From assembly GCA_963805405.1 (NCBI GenBank), contig CAWDUC010000020.1, positions 1 through 64,000 on the forward strand: a stretch of DNA of 64,000 bases, given 5' to 3'. Both the position numbers and the translations under genes were made by a program. Of the stretch, positions 55,862 to 64,000 are shown piece after piece. The notes beneath the pieces were generated by a model, which ran no database searches, was not told where the DNA came from, and worked only from the letters and a program-made list of their open reading frames with translations. Positions within the stretch are counted from its first letter, which is position 1; each line of letters opens with the position of its first letter. This DNA comes from JAEUMG01 sp963805405 (lineage in GTDB: Bacteria; Pseudomonadota; Alphaproteobacteria; Rhizobiales; Aestuariivirgaceae).

Positions 55862-57089
55862 TTGCAGCCACTTTCCATCGCCATTGCCGGATGCGGACCG
55901 GCAGGCCTCGCGGCCGCGCTTGCCTTGTCCCGGCAGGGTCATGCGATCCGCCTCTTCGATCAGTTCGACATCCCAAGGCCGCTCGGCTCGGGTCTCATTC
56001 TCCAGCCACCCGGACTCGAGGTCCTCGACTGGCTGGGGCCAGGGCCAGCACTCCGCCAACTCGGACAGCCGCTTGAGCGCCTTTATGGGCGCGCCATCGG
56101 TTCAGACCGCGTCGTTCTGGATGTGAAATACAAGGCACTCGGGCGCGGACTCCAGGGGCTCGGCGTGCATCGCGCGGCACTTTTCAACGTGCTTCACGAC
56201 GCGGTCCTTGCCGCCGGCCTGCCGATCGCCAAATCTCGTCGGATCACCACGCTCGGCCGCGCAAGCGACGGTCGCCCATTGCTTCTCGCCCATGATGGAT
56301 CGCAGCTCGGTCCCTACGATCTCGTGGTCGATGCGCTTGGATCACGCTCGCCGTTGATCGAGCATGCGGCCGCACCCGTATTACGACGGAGACTCGACTA
56401 TGGAGCGATCTGGGCGAGCCTGCCCTGGTCAGGCAATTTCGATCCGCATGCCCTGGAGCAACGCTATCGCAACGCTTCGATAATGATCGGCGTACTGCCG
56501 ATCGGCCGGCTCGGGGAAGGCGAGAGGAAGTCATGCGGCTTTTTTCTGGAGCCTCAAGAGCGATGATCATGCCGCTTGGCTGAAAGGAGGGCTCGAAAGC
56601 TGGAAGGATCGCGTATGCGGGCTATGGCCGGAAACGCAAGTGCTTCTCGACCATATCAGTGACCCCGCGCAGCTCACGCTTGCATCATACGGTCACCACA
56701 CATTGCCTTTGCCCTTCGGCGAGCGGATCGTCTTCATCGGCGACAGCGCGCATTCGACGAGCCCGCAGCTCGGCCAAGGAGCGAATATGGCACTGCTCGA
56801 CGTCGCCGCGCTCGCGCAAGCCTTCGAGGATAATGACGATCTGGCAGCCGCGCTTTCGGGCTACGCCCGATTGCGGCGCCTTCATGTGCGGCTCTATCAA
56901 GCGCTTTCCGTCGTCTTCACGCCCTTCTACCAGTCCGACAGCCTTATCCTGCCATTGATCCGGGATCAGCTGGTGTCGCCCGTCAGCCGCCTGCCAGGTG
57001 CCACCAGGCTCCTGGCCGGGATCGTTGCCGGCCTCGCCGTGAACCCGCTTTCGGGCCTGCGCAGCTTCAGAAATGCGTCCGTGGCATAG
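55862..57089 (+). CDS. FAD-dependent monooxygenase-like oxidoreductase, frameshifted
   Basis: Flavoprotein of about 409 residues of the UbiH/PHBH fold. From TTG 55862: IAIAGCGPAGLAAALALSRQG is the FAD motif, and VFIGDSAHSTSPQLGQGANMAL the second FAD motif near the C-terminus. One extra base near 56545 splits it. Resemblance to salicylate-hydroxylase-like enzymes is general; the substrate is unknown. No signal peptide. Confidence 0.83.
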
Positions 57090-57169
57090 GTCCCGATCTG
57101 CCCATTAGGCTTGCCTTCGGGGCGGGCGGCGGCTATGCCCGGCCACGATTTCAACGGGGTTTTCAGCAC

Positions 57170-58190
57170 ATGCGCGTTTACTACGACCGGGATGCCGACG
57201 TTAACCTGATCAAGGGCAAGAAGGTCTGCATCATAGGCTATGGCAGCCAGGGGCGGGCGCATGCCCTCAACCTGCATGATTCCGGCGCCAAGAACGTAGC
57301 GGTGGCGCTTCGCCCCGGTTCGGCCACGGCCAAGAAGGCGGAAGCCGACGGTCTCAAGGTGATGTCGGTTCCGGAAGCGGCCAAGTGGGCCGATCTCATG
57401 ATGATGGCAACACCGGACGAATTGCAGGCCGATATCTGGCGCGACGAGATTGCGCCGAATATCCGTGACGGCGCGGCGATCGCCTTCGCCCATGGCCTCA
57501 ACATTCATTTCAACCTCATCGAGCCGAAGAAGACGATCGACGTTCTCATGATCGCGCCGAAAGGCCCCGGTCACACGGTGCGCGGCGAGTATCAGAAGGG
57601 CGGTGGCGTTCCCTGTCTCATCGCCATCCATCAGGATGCCTCGGGCAATGCCCATGATCTGGCACTCTCCTATGCGAGCGCGATCGGCGGCGGCCGTTCC
57701 GGCATCATCGAGACGACGTTCAAGGAAGAGTGCGAGACCGATCTGTTCGGCGAACAGGTGGTGCTTGTGCGGCGGTCTCGTCGAATTGATCCGTGCGGGC
57801 TTCGAGACGCTGGTCGAGGCGGGCTATGCGCCGGAGATGGCCTATTTCGAATGCCTGCACGAAGTGAAATTGATCGTCGACCTCATCTATGAAGGCGGCA
57901 TCGCCAACATGAACTACTCGATCTCCAACACAGCCGAGTTTGGCGAGTATCACACCGGTCCGCGCATCATCACCGATGAAACGCGTGCGGAGATGAAGAA
58001 GGTTCTGAAGGACATCCAGACCGGCGCCTTCACCTCCGAATGGATTCGCGAATGCAGGGCCGGGCAGCCGAAGTTCAAGGCGACGCGGCGGGTCAACGAC
58101 TCGCATCCGATCGAGGACGTCGGCGAAAAGCTGCGCGCCATGATGCCGTGGATCTCGAAGAACAAGCTCGTCGACAAGGCCCGCAACTAG
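57170..58190 (+). CDS. ilvC: Ketol-acid reductoisomerase, frameshifted
   Basis: NADPH- and magnesium-dependent second step of branched-chain amino-acid synthesis, working on IlvBH products. Class I, about 339 residues. MRVYYDRDADVNLIKGKKVC and IIGYGSQGRAHALNLHDSG hold the nucleotide-binding motif; the magnesium ligands are in KEECETDLFGEQ and the C-terminal domain (YAPEMAYFECLHEVKLIVDL, NMNYSISNTAEFGEY). One extra base near 57770 splits it right after FGEQVVL. It stands apart from ilvBH by about 3.8 kb. Confidence 0.95.
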
Positions 58191-58206
58191 ACGGCTCTCA
58201 ACACTC

Positions 58207-59316
58207 CTAACCCCTTCCCACATTGGGGGAGGGGGACGGGCGCTGGACCGCCTCGGCACTGCGCTTGGCGAGATCGCGAAGATCATCGCCCAATTGCTCG
58301 AGCGCAAAGCGGAGCGTGAAGAGCCGCTCGGCCTCGGTCGTCGCTTCGGGCATGCCGGCATGGGAGCACTCGTCGAGCGCCAGAACGAAGCTTCGCAACG
58401 CGGCTTGATAGGCATCGATTGTCGGTGGTGGCGCATCGTCGCTCAGCGTTTTGGCGATGCCGTTGAGCGTTTCGGTCGTTGCCTTCCTTACATCTTCGAG
58501 AGAAGGGCTCAGCATCGGCAGCAGGGCTTGCGGCAATGGTTTCGCCGCGGCGCGACCAATCATGACGAGATCGTGCCGCACACGATAGAGCGTGCGGACG
58601 ACCGGTTCCGGATCGCTCGTGTCGGAAAAGCGCATGCGCCGCTCGCGCGAGGCTTCGTCGGCTGCGGCTTCGGCCTGCTTGATGCCGGCGCGAATGCGGG
58701 CGTGGATGGGCTGCACGCCCTGGCGCCCGGTTCCGGCCAGTAGACCTTCGATCAGCGCATCCATCAATTCGGCATTCGTGGCCACAACCTTCGCCGCGGC
58801 GATACGCAGTTGTTTGTGCGCTCGCGCCGGAAAGACGAAGAGCGAAACCACCAATGCGACCACATTACCGAGAGCGATCTCGAAGACGCGGTCGAGCGCG
58901 GTCGTTACCGGATCGCCGGCATGCGGACCATAGCTCGGCACGAGCATGATGACGGCCGTCACGGGGGCGACGCGAAAGGCGGGATTGACCGCCGCAAGAT
59001 AGGCCAGCGGAATGACGGCGACGATGATGACAAGGCCGATTTCAATCGGTGTCGAATGCGGCAATGTAATCGCAACCAGCGCGCCGACGGCGGCGCCGGC
59101 AAGCGTGCCCCAGAGGCGGTCAAGGGCTGCCTTCAGAGAACCGCCAATGCTGGTCTGGACCACGATGACCGCGGTGATGACGGCCCAATAGCCTTGCGGC
59201 ACGTTCAGAAGATTGATGGCAATGAGCGTCGTGGCGACGGCGATGACGACGCGCAACGCCTGGCGCCATTCGGCGGGGTGCGTGCGCAGAAAGCTGAGAG
59301 GATTCCAGAACGTCAT
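58207..59316 (-). CDS. FUSC-family aromatic-acid exporter-like membrane protein
   Basis: Intact 369-residue protein. N-terminal membrane block with VVIAVATTLIAINLLNVPQG, YWAVITAVIVVQTSIGGSL and GTLAGAAVGALVAI, typical of the FUSC/AaeB/YccS family, then a long cytoplasmic helical region (HARIRAGIKQAEAAADEASR). ATG 59316 overlaps the DUF4893 stop (ATGA), so both are coupled. It is shorter than the double FUSC exporters. Confidence 0.87.
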   Translation of the reverse strand: MTFWNPLSFLRTHPAEWRQALRVVIAVATTLIAINLLNVPQGYWAVITAVIVVQTSIGGSLKAALDRLWGTLAGAAVGALVAITLPHSTPIEIGLVIIVAVIPLAYLAAVNPAFRVAPVTAVIMLVPSYGPHAGDPVTTALDRVFEIALGNVVALVVSLFVFPARAHKQLRIAAAKVVATNAELMDALIEGLLAGTGRQGVQPIHARIRAGIKQAEAAADEASRERRMRFSDTSDPEPVVRTLYRVRHDLVMIGRAAAKPLPQALLPMLSPSLEDVRKATTETLNGIAKTLSDDAPPPTIDAYQAALRSFVLALDECSHAGMPEATTEAERLFTLRFALEQLGDDLRDLAKRSAEAVQRPSPSPNVGRG

Positions 59317-59891
59317 CGTTTCAATTCGAGGATATCGAGCTTGGATTCGAATTTCGGCGCGGGAAACTCCATGCGGAGTTCCTGGGGCCCGGTGCGAAAC
59401 ACATAAGCGACTTGGTCGCGTTCCGCGTCCTTGCCGTAATCGATCGGTTTGTCGCTGCCATAGTGCAGCGCGCCGAGATAGACCAGACGCGTCTCGCCGT
59501 CGTCGTAGAAACGTCCCGATGTGCGCTGCGAACCGCTGGTCTTCACCAAGTACCAGCCCGAGCCGTCGTCGCTGATGCGGCAGTCGAACCAATCATAAAT
59601 CGTGAGCGGCAGCATCCCGCCAAGCTTGATGGTGCGACATTTCCATTTGCCGGTGGGATCGAAACCGTCGCGGAAGGAGAGAGGCTGCTTTTCGAGGACC
59701 TTGTCCAGCGCGGCAAGGTCGGCGGGGCTACCGCCAGTCCTGGCCTCTGCAATGGCCCCCGCGCGCGTTGTGGAATAGGCAGCGAGCCGCGCCTTATCGG
59801 CGGCCGTCATCCTGGCTTCGAGTTCGCCATCGGCGTTGGCAGGCCCGGCCAGGGCCAGAAACATCAGTGCAGCAATACAATGCCAGCGCAT
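59313..59891 (-). CDS. DUF4893 domain protein, exported
   Basis: Intact 192-residue protein with a Sec signal (residues 1-20, ending ANA). Mature part: ADKARLAAYSTTRAGAIAEA, then DPTGKWKCRTIKLGGMLPLT, WYLVKTSGSQRTSGRFYDDG and a C-terminal beta region. This matches DUF4893, whose function is not known. Its stop overlaps the FUSC gene start, and it is divergent from the Nudix gene with a 37-base spacer. Confidence 0.85.
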   Translation of the reverse strand: MRWHCIAALMFLALAGPANADGELEARMTAADKARLAAYSTTRAGAIAEARTGGSPADLAALDKVLEKQPLSFRDGFDPTGKWKCRTIKLGGMLPLTIYDWFDCRISDDGSGWYLVKTSGSQRTSGRFYDDGETRLVYLGALHYGSDKPIDYGKDAERDQVAYVFRTGPQELRMEFPAPKFESKLDILELKR

Positions 59892-59928
59892 GACGGGCGG
59901 ACTCCCGACTGATAACGTCTCAGGTTCA

Positions 59929-60624
59929 ATGCCAGTCTATCCGATTCTTAGCCTCAACCTGCAAATCACCCCCGATCCCTGGGATTTTGCGCTCGCCGAG
60001 CGCGAGCGGATCGATGCGTATTGGGCGAGGCTTGTGACCGCCAATCCGGGATTGTGGAATGGCGAGGTGTTGATGTGCAGTCACGTGAATCTCGCCGGCG
60101 GCGTGCTTGAGGGGCGGTTCATTCGCAGCGACTTTGCGAGCCTTGCCGCATGGCGCGATTGGGGATTGCAGGCGACCGATGCATTCAATGTTTTCGGCTC
60201 GGCGGTTGTTGTGTCGGACGACGGTGCATTGCTTTACGGGCGGATGGCGAGCCATACCCTGAATGCTGGCCGAATCTATCCGCCGGGCGGCTCCCTCGAG
60301 CCAGCTGATCTGACTGCGGATGGCAATGTCGATGTTCTCGGGTCAATAGAACGGGAACTTGCCGAAGAGACGGGACTCGAGGTGAAGAACGCGGAGCAGG
60401 GAGGGCTGCTCGCAATCTTCGACGATCGGTGCCGCGTGGCGATCGCGCAGATCCTGCGGTATCCGCATTCATCCGCCCATCTTGCCCAGAAGGTGAATGC
60501 CTATCTCGCAAGCGAACACAAACCCGAATTGGCCGGCATCGAGGTGATTGCGCGCCGATCGCAGATCGACACGCGAATGCCGGGCTTCGCGCAGGAGCTG
60601 GCCCTGCATCTGCTGCCCGACTGA
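59929..60624 (+). CDS. Nudix hydrolase with an enlarged Nudix box
   Basis: Intact 231-residue protein. GRIYPPGGSLEPADL ... GSIERELAEETGLEV is the Nudix box, with about nine extra residues between the first glutamate and the REL-EETGL part, so it departs from the GX5EX7REUXEEXGU spacing. An N-terminal domain of about 85 residues precedes it. ATG 59929 is used. Its stop is one base from the stop of the convergent TRAP gene. Probably hydrolyses a nucleoside-diphosphate derivative. Confidence 0.85.
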   Translation: MPVYPILSLNLQITPDPWDFALAERERIDAYWARLVTANPGLWNGEVLMCSHVNLAGGVLEGRFIRSDFASLAAWRDWGLQATDAFNVFGSAVVVSDDGALLYGRMASHTLNAGRIYPPGGSLEPADLTADGNVDVLGSIERELAEETGLEVKNAEQGGLLAIFDDRCRVAIAQILRYPHSSAHLAQKVNAYLASEHKPELAGIEVIARRSQIDTRMPGFAQELALHLLPD

Positions 60625-60625
60625 T

Positions 60626-62732
60626 CTAGGTCGGCTTCGATCGGATGCGCAGCCGTGCCCAGTGGATCGTAATGACTGCTACGAGCAGTGCCGCGCCGGC
60701 CCACTGCCAGACAGGATAAGGTGCCATGAGGGCGCAGCCCGCTGCCGCGGCAAGCAGGCGCTCAAGCGGCGTCGCCGCGGCGATGATCCAACCGGCGGCA
60801 GCCAAGGCGAAGCCGACAAGCGCTATTGTGGAGGTTAGCGAGATTTCCAGGATCGATTTCCAATCGCCCAGCAAAAGCAGGCCTTCGCCTTGCGGCGACA
60901 GGCAAATCATGACCGGCACGACGAAGGCGGGAAGGGTGTATTTCCACGCCTGCATCATGGTTGCGAACGGCTTGCCGCCGCAGATCGCGGAGGCAGCGAA
61001 GGGTGCGAGCGCGGTCGGCGGCGAAACATCGGCGAGGACCGCATAGTAGAACATGAACATGTGCGCCGCCGGCGCGGGCACGCCGAGCGAGGTCAGCGCA
61101 GGCACCAACACAACAGCGGCGATGATATAGGAGGCGGTGACCGGAACCGCGGTGCCCAACAGCCACATGGCGAGAGCGGCCAGTAGAATCGTGACGAGCA
61201 GACTGCCGCCGCCCAGATCGACGATGAGGCCGGAGAGTTTCAGGCCGAGGCCGGTGAGATTGATGATCGAAACGATTATGCCGGCTGTCGCGCAGGTGGC
61301 GGCAATGCCGACGCATCCCTTGCCGCCTTCAACGAGCGAGGCGATCATCCGGTCGTGTCGTGCCATGCCTGTCGCGGTTCATCCACCATTGTCCAAGCGT
61401 GAACAATCCTGCGGCGATGATCCCGTAGAAGGCCGCAACGGACAGGCGCTGGCCGAGGAGGAGCGCCAGGCCCGCCACGATCACGCCGAGCGCGGCACCT
61501 TCGAGGCTAACGAGGCGCTGGTCGGTGCGGATCAGACTGAGGATGATCGCGATGACGATCGACCAGAAGACCGCGAGAAATGCGCTCATGCCGGTAAACA
61601 GCAAGACGGCAATCGCGAAGAGCGAAATGAAGTGATAGCCTTGGGAGACCGTGAGTTGCCAGACCGGTGTTTCGCTGGTGCGCACCGGCTTGATCGCGAG
61701 CTTGCGCGAGTCCGCTTCGACCATGAACCAGCACGACAGGTAGTATAGAATTGTCGGAATAGTGGCCATGACCAGAACATCGAAGTAATCGATGTCGAGA
61801 TATTCGGCGATGATGAAGGCGGCAGCGCCCATTGTTGGCGGCGACAGAGTGGCGCCGATGCCGGCCGCGGAAGTGAGGCCACCCGCCGCGGCGGCGGGAT
61901 AGCCAGAGCGTTTGAGCATTGGCCAGGCCAGCGAGGCGAGCGTGACTGTAGTCGCTACTCCCGAACCGGATACAGTGCCAAGGAGAAACCCCGAGGCGAC
62001 GACGGCGCGCCCAGGTGCTGCGGCAGCCGGTTTCTTGCCGAACAGCGCAAACGCCCAATCGATGAAGAATTTTCCGGCACCGCCGCGATCGAGAACCGCG
62101 CCAAACACGGTGAAGATGATGATGAAGGTCGCTGCGACATCCAACGGCGTCGAGAACAAGCCTTCGAGCGTCAGATAGTTCTGCCCGACGATGCGCGAGA
62201 TCGAGAAGCCGCGGTGATTGAAGGGCGCCGGGAAATAGGGGCCGAAATAGCCATAGACGAGAAAGCCGGTCGTGATGGCCGGTAGCACCCAGCCGGTCGC
62301 ACGTCGCGTCGCCTCGAGAACGATAATCATAAGCGCGCCACCGAGCCAAACCTCGATGCCAAGCGGCACAGTGGCGCGGGTCTTGGTGGCTTCAAGATGG
62401 GTGCAAAGATAGACGACCGCGGCGGTCGCGATGGCGACCAGCACCCAGTCCACAAGGTGGATGCGCGCCCGGCGTATGTCGGCCCTGGAGATCGGAAAAA
62501 GGATGAGGGACGCCGCAAGGATCAACCCGAGAAAGGTTGCGCGGTAAATCGTGGTGTTGATCGAAAATTGCGTCCAGTAGAGCGCGTAGAGCGACACGGC
62601 CGCACAGATTGCGCCGGCGAGCCAGGCCTGCCAGCCGCGAAGCGCCCGCGGCCTTCCCATCTCGCTATCAAATATGAGTTCGTCCGGATCAGGCCCGGCC
62701 GTTTCGTGCGCCTTCTCGTTGGCGGTGCTCAC
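60626..62732 (-). CDS. TRAP transporter fused 4TM/12TM permease, frameshifted
   Basis: About 702-residue inner-membrane protein combining the small and large TRAP permease subunits, as is usual for TAXI-type systems. It starts at GTG 62732. N-terminal cytoplasmic part, then the 4-segment DctQ-like and 12-segment DctM-like regions: PFNHRGFSISRIVGQNYLTL, GFLLGTVSGSGVATTVTLAS, AAGIGATLSPPTMGAAAFII and, in the second half, VLVPALTSLGVPAPAAHMF and AVLADVSPPTALAPFAASAI. One base is shifted near 61350. It is 10 bases downstream of the binding-protein gene. Confidence 0.9.
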
Positions 62733-62742
62733 GCCGCGCGCA

Positions 62743-63729
62743 TCACTCCATCTTCACGCCTCGGCTCGCATAGAACTCGATCGCGGCAGGATGATAGGGA
62801 ACGGCGGACGGTCGCGACGCGGTTTCAAGGCCAAGGCGCTTGGCGACCGGATGGATTGCCTGAACCTCCGGCAGATTGTCGAAGATGGCCGCCAAGACTT
62901 CCTTCACGAGCGCGCCATCCAGGGATTGGGGCACAAGGAGCACGTTGTCCACGCCCAACACCGGCAGATCACTGGCCACACCTTCATATGCGCCCGCTTT
63001 CAACGTCGTCGGCAGATAGACATTGGGGTAGGCGGCATCGAGCTTTGCGGCCAGATCACCAGTGTCGATGAAGGTGATATCGCCGGCATTCGTCGAAACG
63101 AGATCCTTCACCGCCGGTGTCGGCACGCCACCAATCCAGAAGAACACGTCGATCTTTCCATCTTTCAGCGCGTTGACGGATTCGGCGACGCCCAGATTGT
63201 CACGCGTGACGTCGTTCATGGGATCGAGCCCGGCGGCCGCCATGACGCGATCGGCGATCGATTCCGTAGACGAGCCGGCCGAACCAACAGAAGCACGCTT
63301 GCCCTTGATGTCGGCGATCGTCCTGATGCCGCTGGCCTTGGTCGCGACGACGTGGAGCACGCTCGGATAAAGGATGGCGAGCGAGGCGATGGCTTGTGGC
63401 CCGGCATCCTTGTAAGCCGCCTCGCCCTTCATGCCGTCGAAAGCCGAATCCATCGTTGAGAATCCGATTTGAGATTCGCCCGCTCCCAGGAGCTTCACGT
63501 TATCGACGGAGCCGCCCGTCACTTCCGCCGTGGCCTGGGTGTCTGGAAGTTTCTTGGAAAGCAACTGCGCCAGGCCGCCACCATAGGGATAGAAAACACC
63601 GCCGGTGCCGCCCGTGCCGATCACGAGATACCGTGTGGCAGCCAGCGCCGGCATGGCGAATGACGACATGAGCGCGCCGGTGCCGAGCAGCGAAACCATT
63701 GTGCGGCGCGAGATCGAACTGCGGGTCAT
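62743..63729 (-). CDS. TAXI-family TRAP transporter solute-binding protein
   Basis: Intact 328-residue periplasmic protein. Signal peptide to about residue 30 with a twin-arginine-like SRRTM start, ending ALAAT. IGTGGTGGVFYPYGGGLAQL is the TAXI signature, followed by GKRASVGSAGSSTESIADRV and PVLGVDNVLLVPQSL. TAXI proteins bind dicarboxylates, glutamate or related compounds; the ligand here is unknown. First gene of a two-gene operon with the fused permease. Confidence 0.92.
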   Translation of the reverse strand: MTRSSISRRTMVSLLGTGALMSSFAMPALAATRYLVIGTGGTGGVFYPYGGGLAQLLSKKLPDTQATAEVTGGSVDNVKLLGAGESQIGFSTMDSAFDGMKGEAAYKDAGPQAIASLAILYPSVLHVVATKASGIRTIADIKGKRASVGSAGSSTESIADRVMAAAGLDPMNDVTRDNLGVAESVNALKDGKIDVFFWIGGVPTPAVKDLVSTNAGDITFIDTGDLAAKLDAAYPNVYLPTTLKAGAYEGVASDLPVLGVDNVLLVPQSLDGALVKEVLAAIFDNLPEVQAIHPVAKRLGLETASRPSAVPYHPAAIEFYASRGVKME

Positions 63730-63840
63730 TGGCGTCTCCCATTGATTTCAAAGTCTTGGATGTGCAGGTTGCGGCGACGGTCGGGCTCCGTCAAGCAAAT
63801 GACCGTGCTACTATCGTCTATTCTCGTCGATGGAGGTCGT

Positions 63841-64000
63841 ATGCGCGTCAACAAGTTCGGTTCGACCGGTCGAGAGGTTGCCGTCATCGGACAAGGCACC
63901 TGGTACATCGAAGCAGGGCGGCGCAGTGATGCCGTCGCGGCGCTTCGGCATGGCATCGACCTCGGCATGACGCATATCGACACGGCCGAGATGTATGGCT
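63841..64000 (+). CDS. Aldo/keto reductase, cut by the window edge
   Basis: First 53 residues only. ATG 63841 follows GGAGGT. MRVNKFGSTGREVAVIGQG and HGIDLGMTHIDTAEMYG are the N-terminal strand and the first catalytic region (Asp and Tyr) of the NADPH-dependent AKR barrel. Divergent from the TAXI operon with 111 bases between. Confidence 0.9.
   Translation, partial: MRVNKFGSTGREVAVIGQGTWYIEAGRRSDAVAALRHGIDLGMTHIDTAEMYG

Noticed and set aside
1..64000. Genuine pseudogenisation or programmed frameshifting as the cause of the split genes
   Set aside because: Too many genes, central ones included, with mixed insertions and deletions at unrelated sequences and no slippery sites; sequencing error is simpler.

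Overview
The window is a contiguous chromosomal stretch of a high-GC alphaproteobacterium, most likely of the Rhizobiales (Hyphomicrobiales). The signs are a circularly permuted two-piece tmRNA gene, a DUF1127 protein, the fumC / DUF4169 / ribbon-helix-helix chain, the thyA-folA-hflK-hflC-DUF2065-degP order, divergent serB and miaA, and an ilv attenuator ahead of ilvBH. I see no rRNA, tRNA, CRISPR array, insertion sequence, prophage or conjugation genes. The window reads as ordinary core and housekeeping genome with a few accessory insertions.

Layout. 1-3.7 kb: a secreted patatin-like protein and a polar amino-acid ABC importer without an adjacent ATPase. 3.8-4.8 kb: an atypically low-GC leucine-rich-repeat gene. 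4.8-13.9 kb: mostly minus-strand genes (Xaa-Pro aminopeptidase, Stf0 sulfotransferase, DUF1254 protein, periplasmic 5'-nucleotidase, short-chain dehydrogenase, ExoD, CBS/HlyC membrane protein). 13.9-14.8 kb: a cold-shock gene remnant with its terminator, then a long AT-rich spacer with two 15-bp palindromes in front of a DUF1127 gene. 14.8-20.3 kb: prmA, an ABC exporter, a flavin monooxygenase and a DHA2 efflux pump. 20.3-21.5 kb: three tandem 124-bp palindromic repeats and an orphan gene. 21.5-38.3 kb: creatinase, UvrD-type helicase, thioesterase, D-lactate-dehydrogenase-like protein, AsmA, a tandem MVL-type lectin, fumC with two small partners, MFS/PHP genes and kup. 38.3-49.1 kb: mepA, sspB, ssrA, thyA, folA, hflKC, degP, serB and miaA. 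49.1-58.2 kb: a cupin/oxidase pair, ilv leader, ilvB, ilvH, a second copy of the orphan gene with its repeat, pdxJ, and ilvC. 58.2-64 kb: FUSC exporter, DUF4893, Nudix, a TAXI-TRAP transporter, and the start of an aldo/keto reductase.

Functional groupings. ilvB, ilvH and ilvC form the branched-chain amino-acid pathway, controlled at least in part by the leader peptide upstream of ilvB. thyA and folA are the dTMP/folate cycle pair. sspB (ClpXP adaptor), ssrA (tmRNA), hflKC (FtsH modulators) and degP together form a protein quality-control neighbourhood.

Quality caveat. About half of the protein genes, including ones normally essential or central (ilvB, ilvC, fumC, folA, serB, miaA, prmA), are interrupted by one-base insertions or deletions while the protein sequence on both sides is well conserved. 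I read this as residual sequencing or assembly error and give whole-gene spans with approximate frameshift positions. The most interesting unexplained signals are the duplicated orphan gene + palindromic repeat cassette with its predicted leaderless promoter, the paired palindromes before the DUF1127 gene, the predicted leaderless ilv leader peptide, and the eight-cysteine tandem MVL-type lectin.
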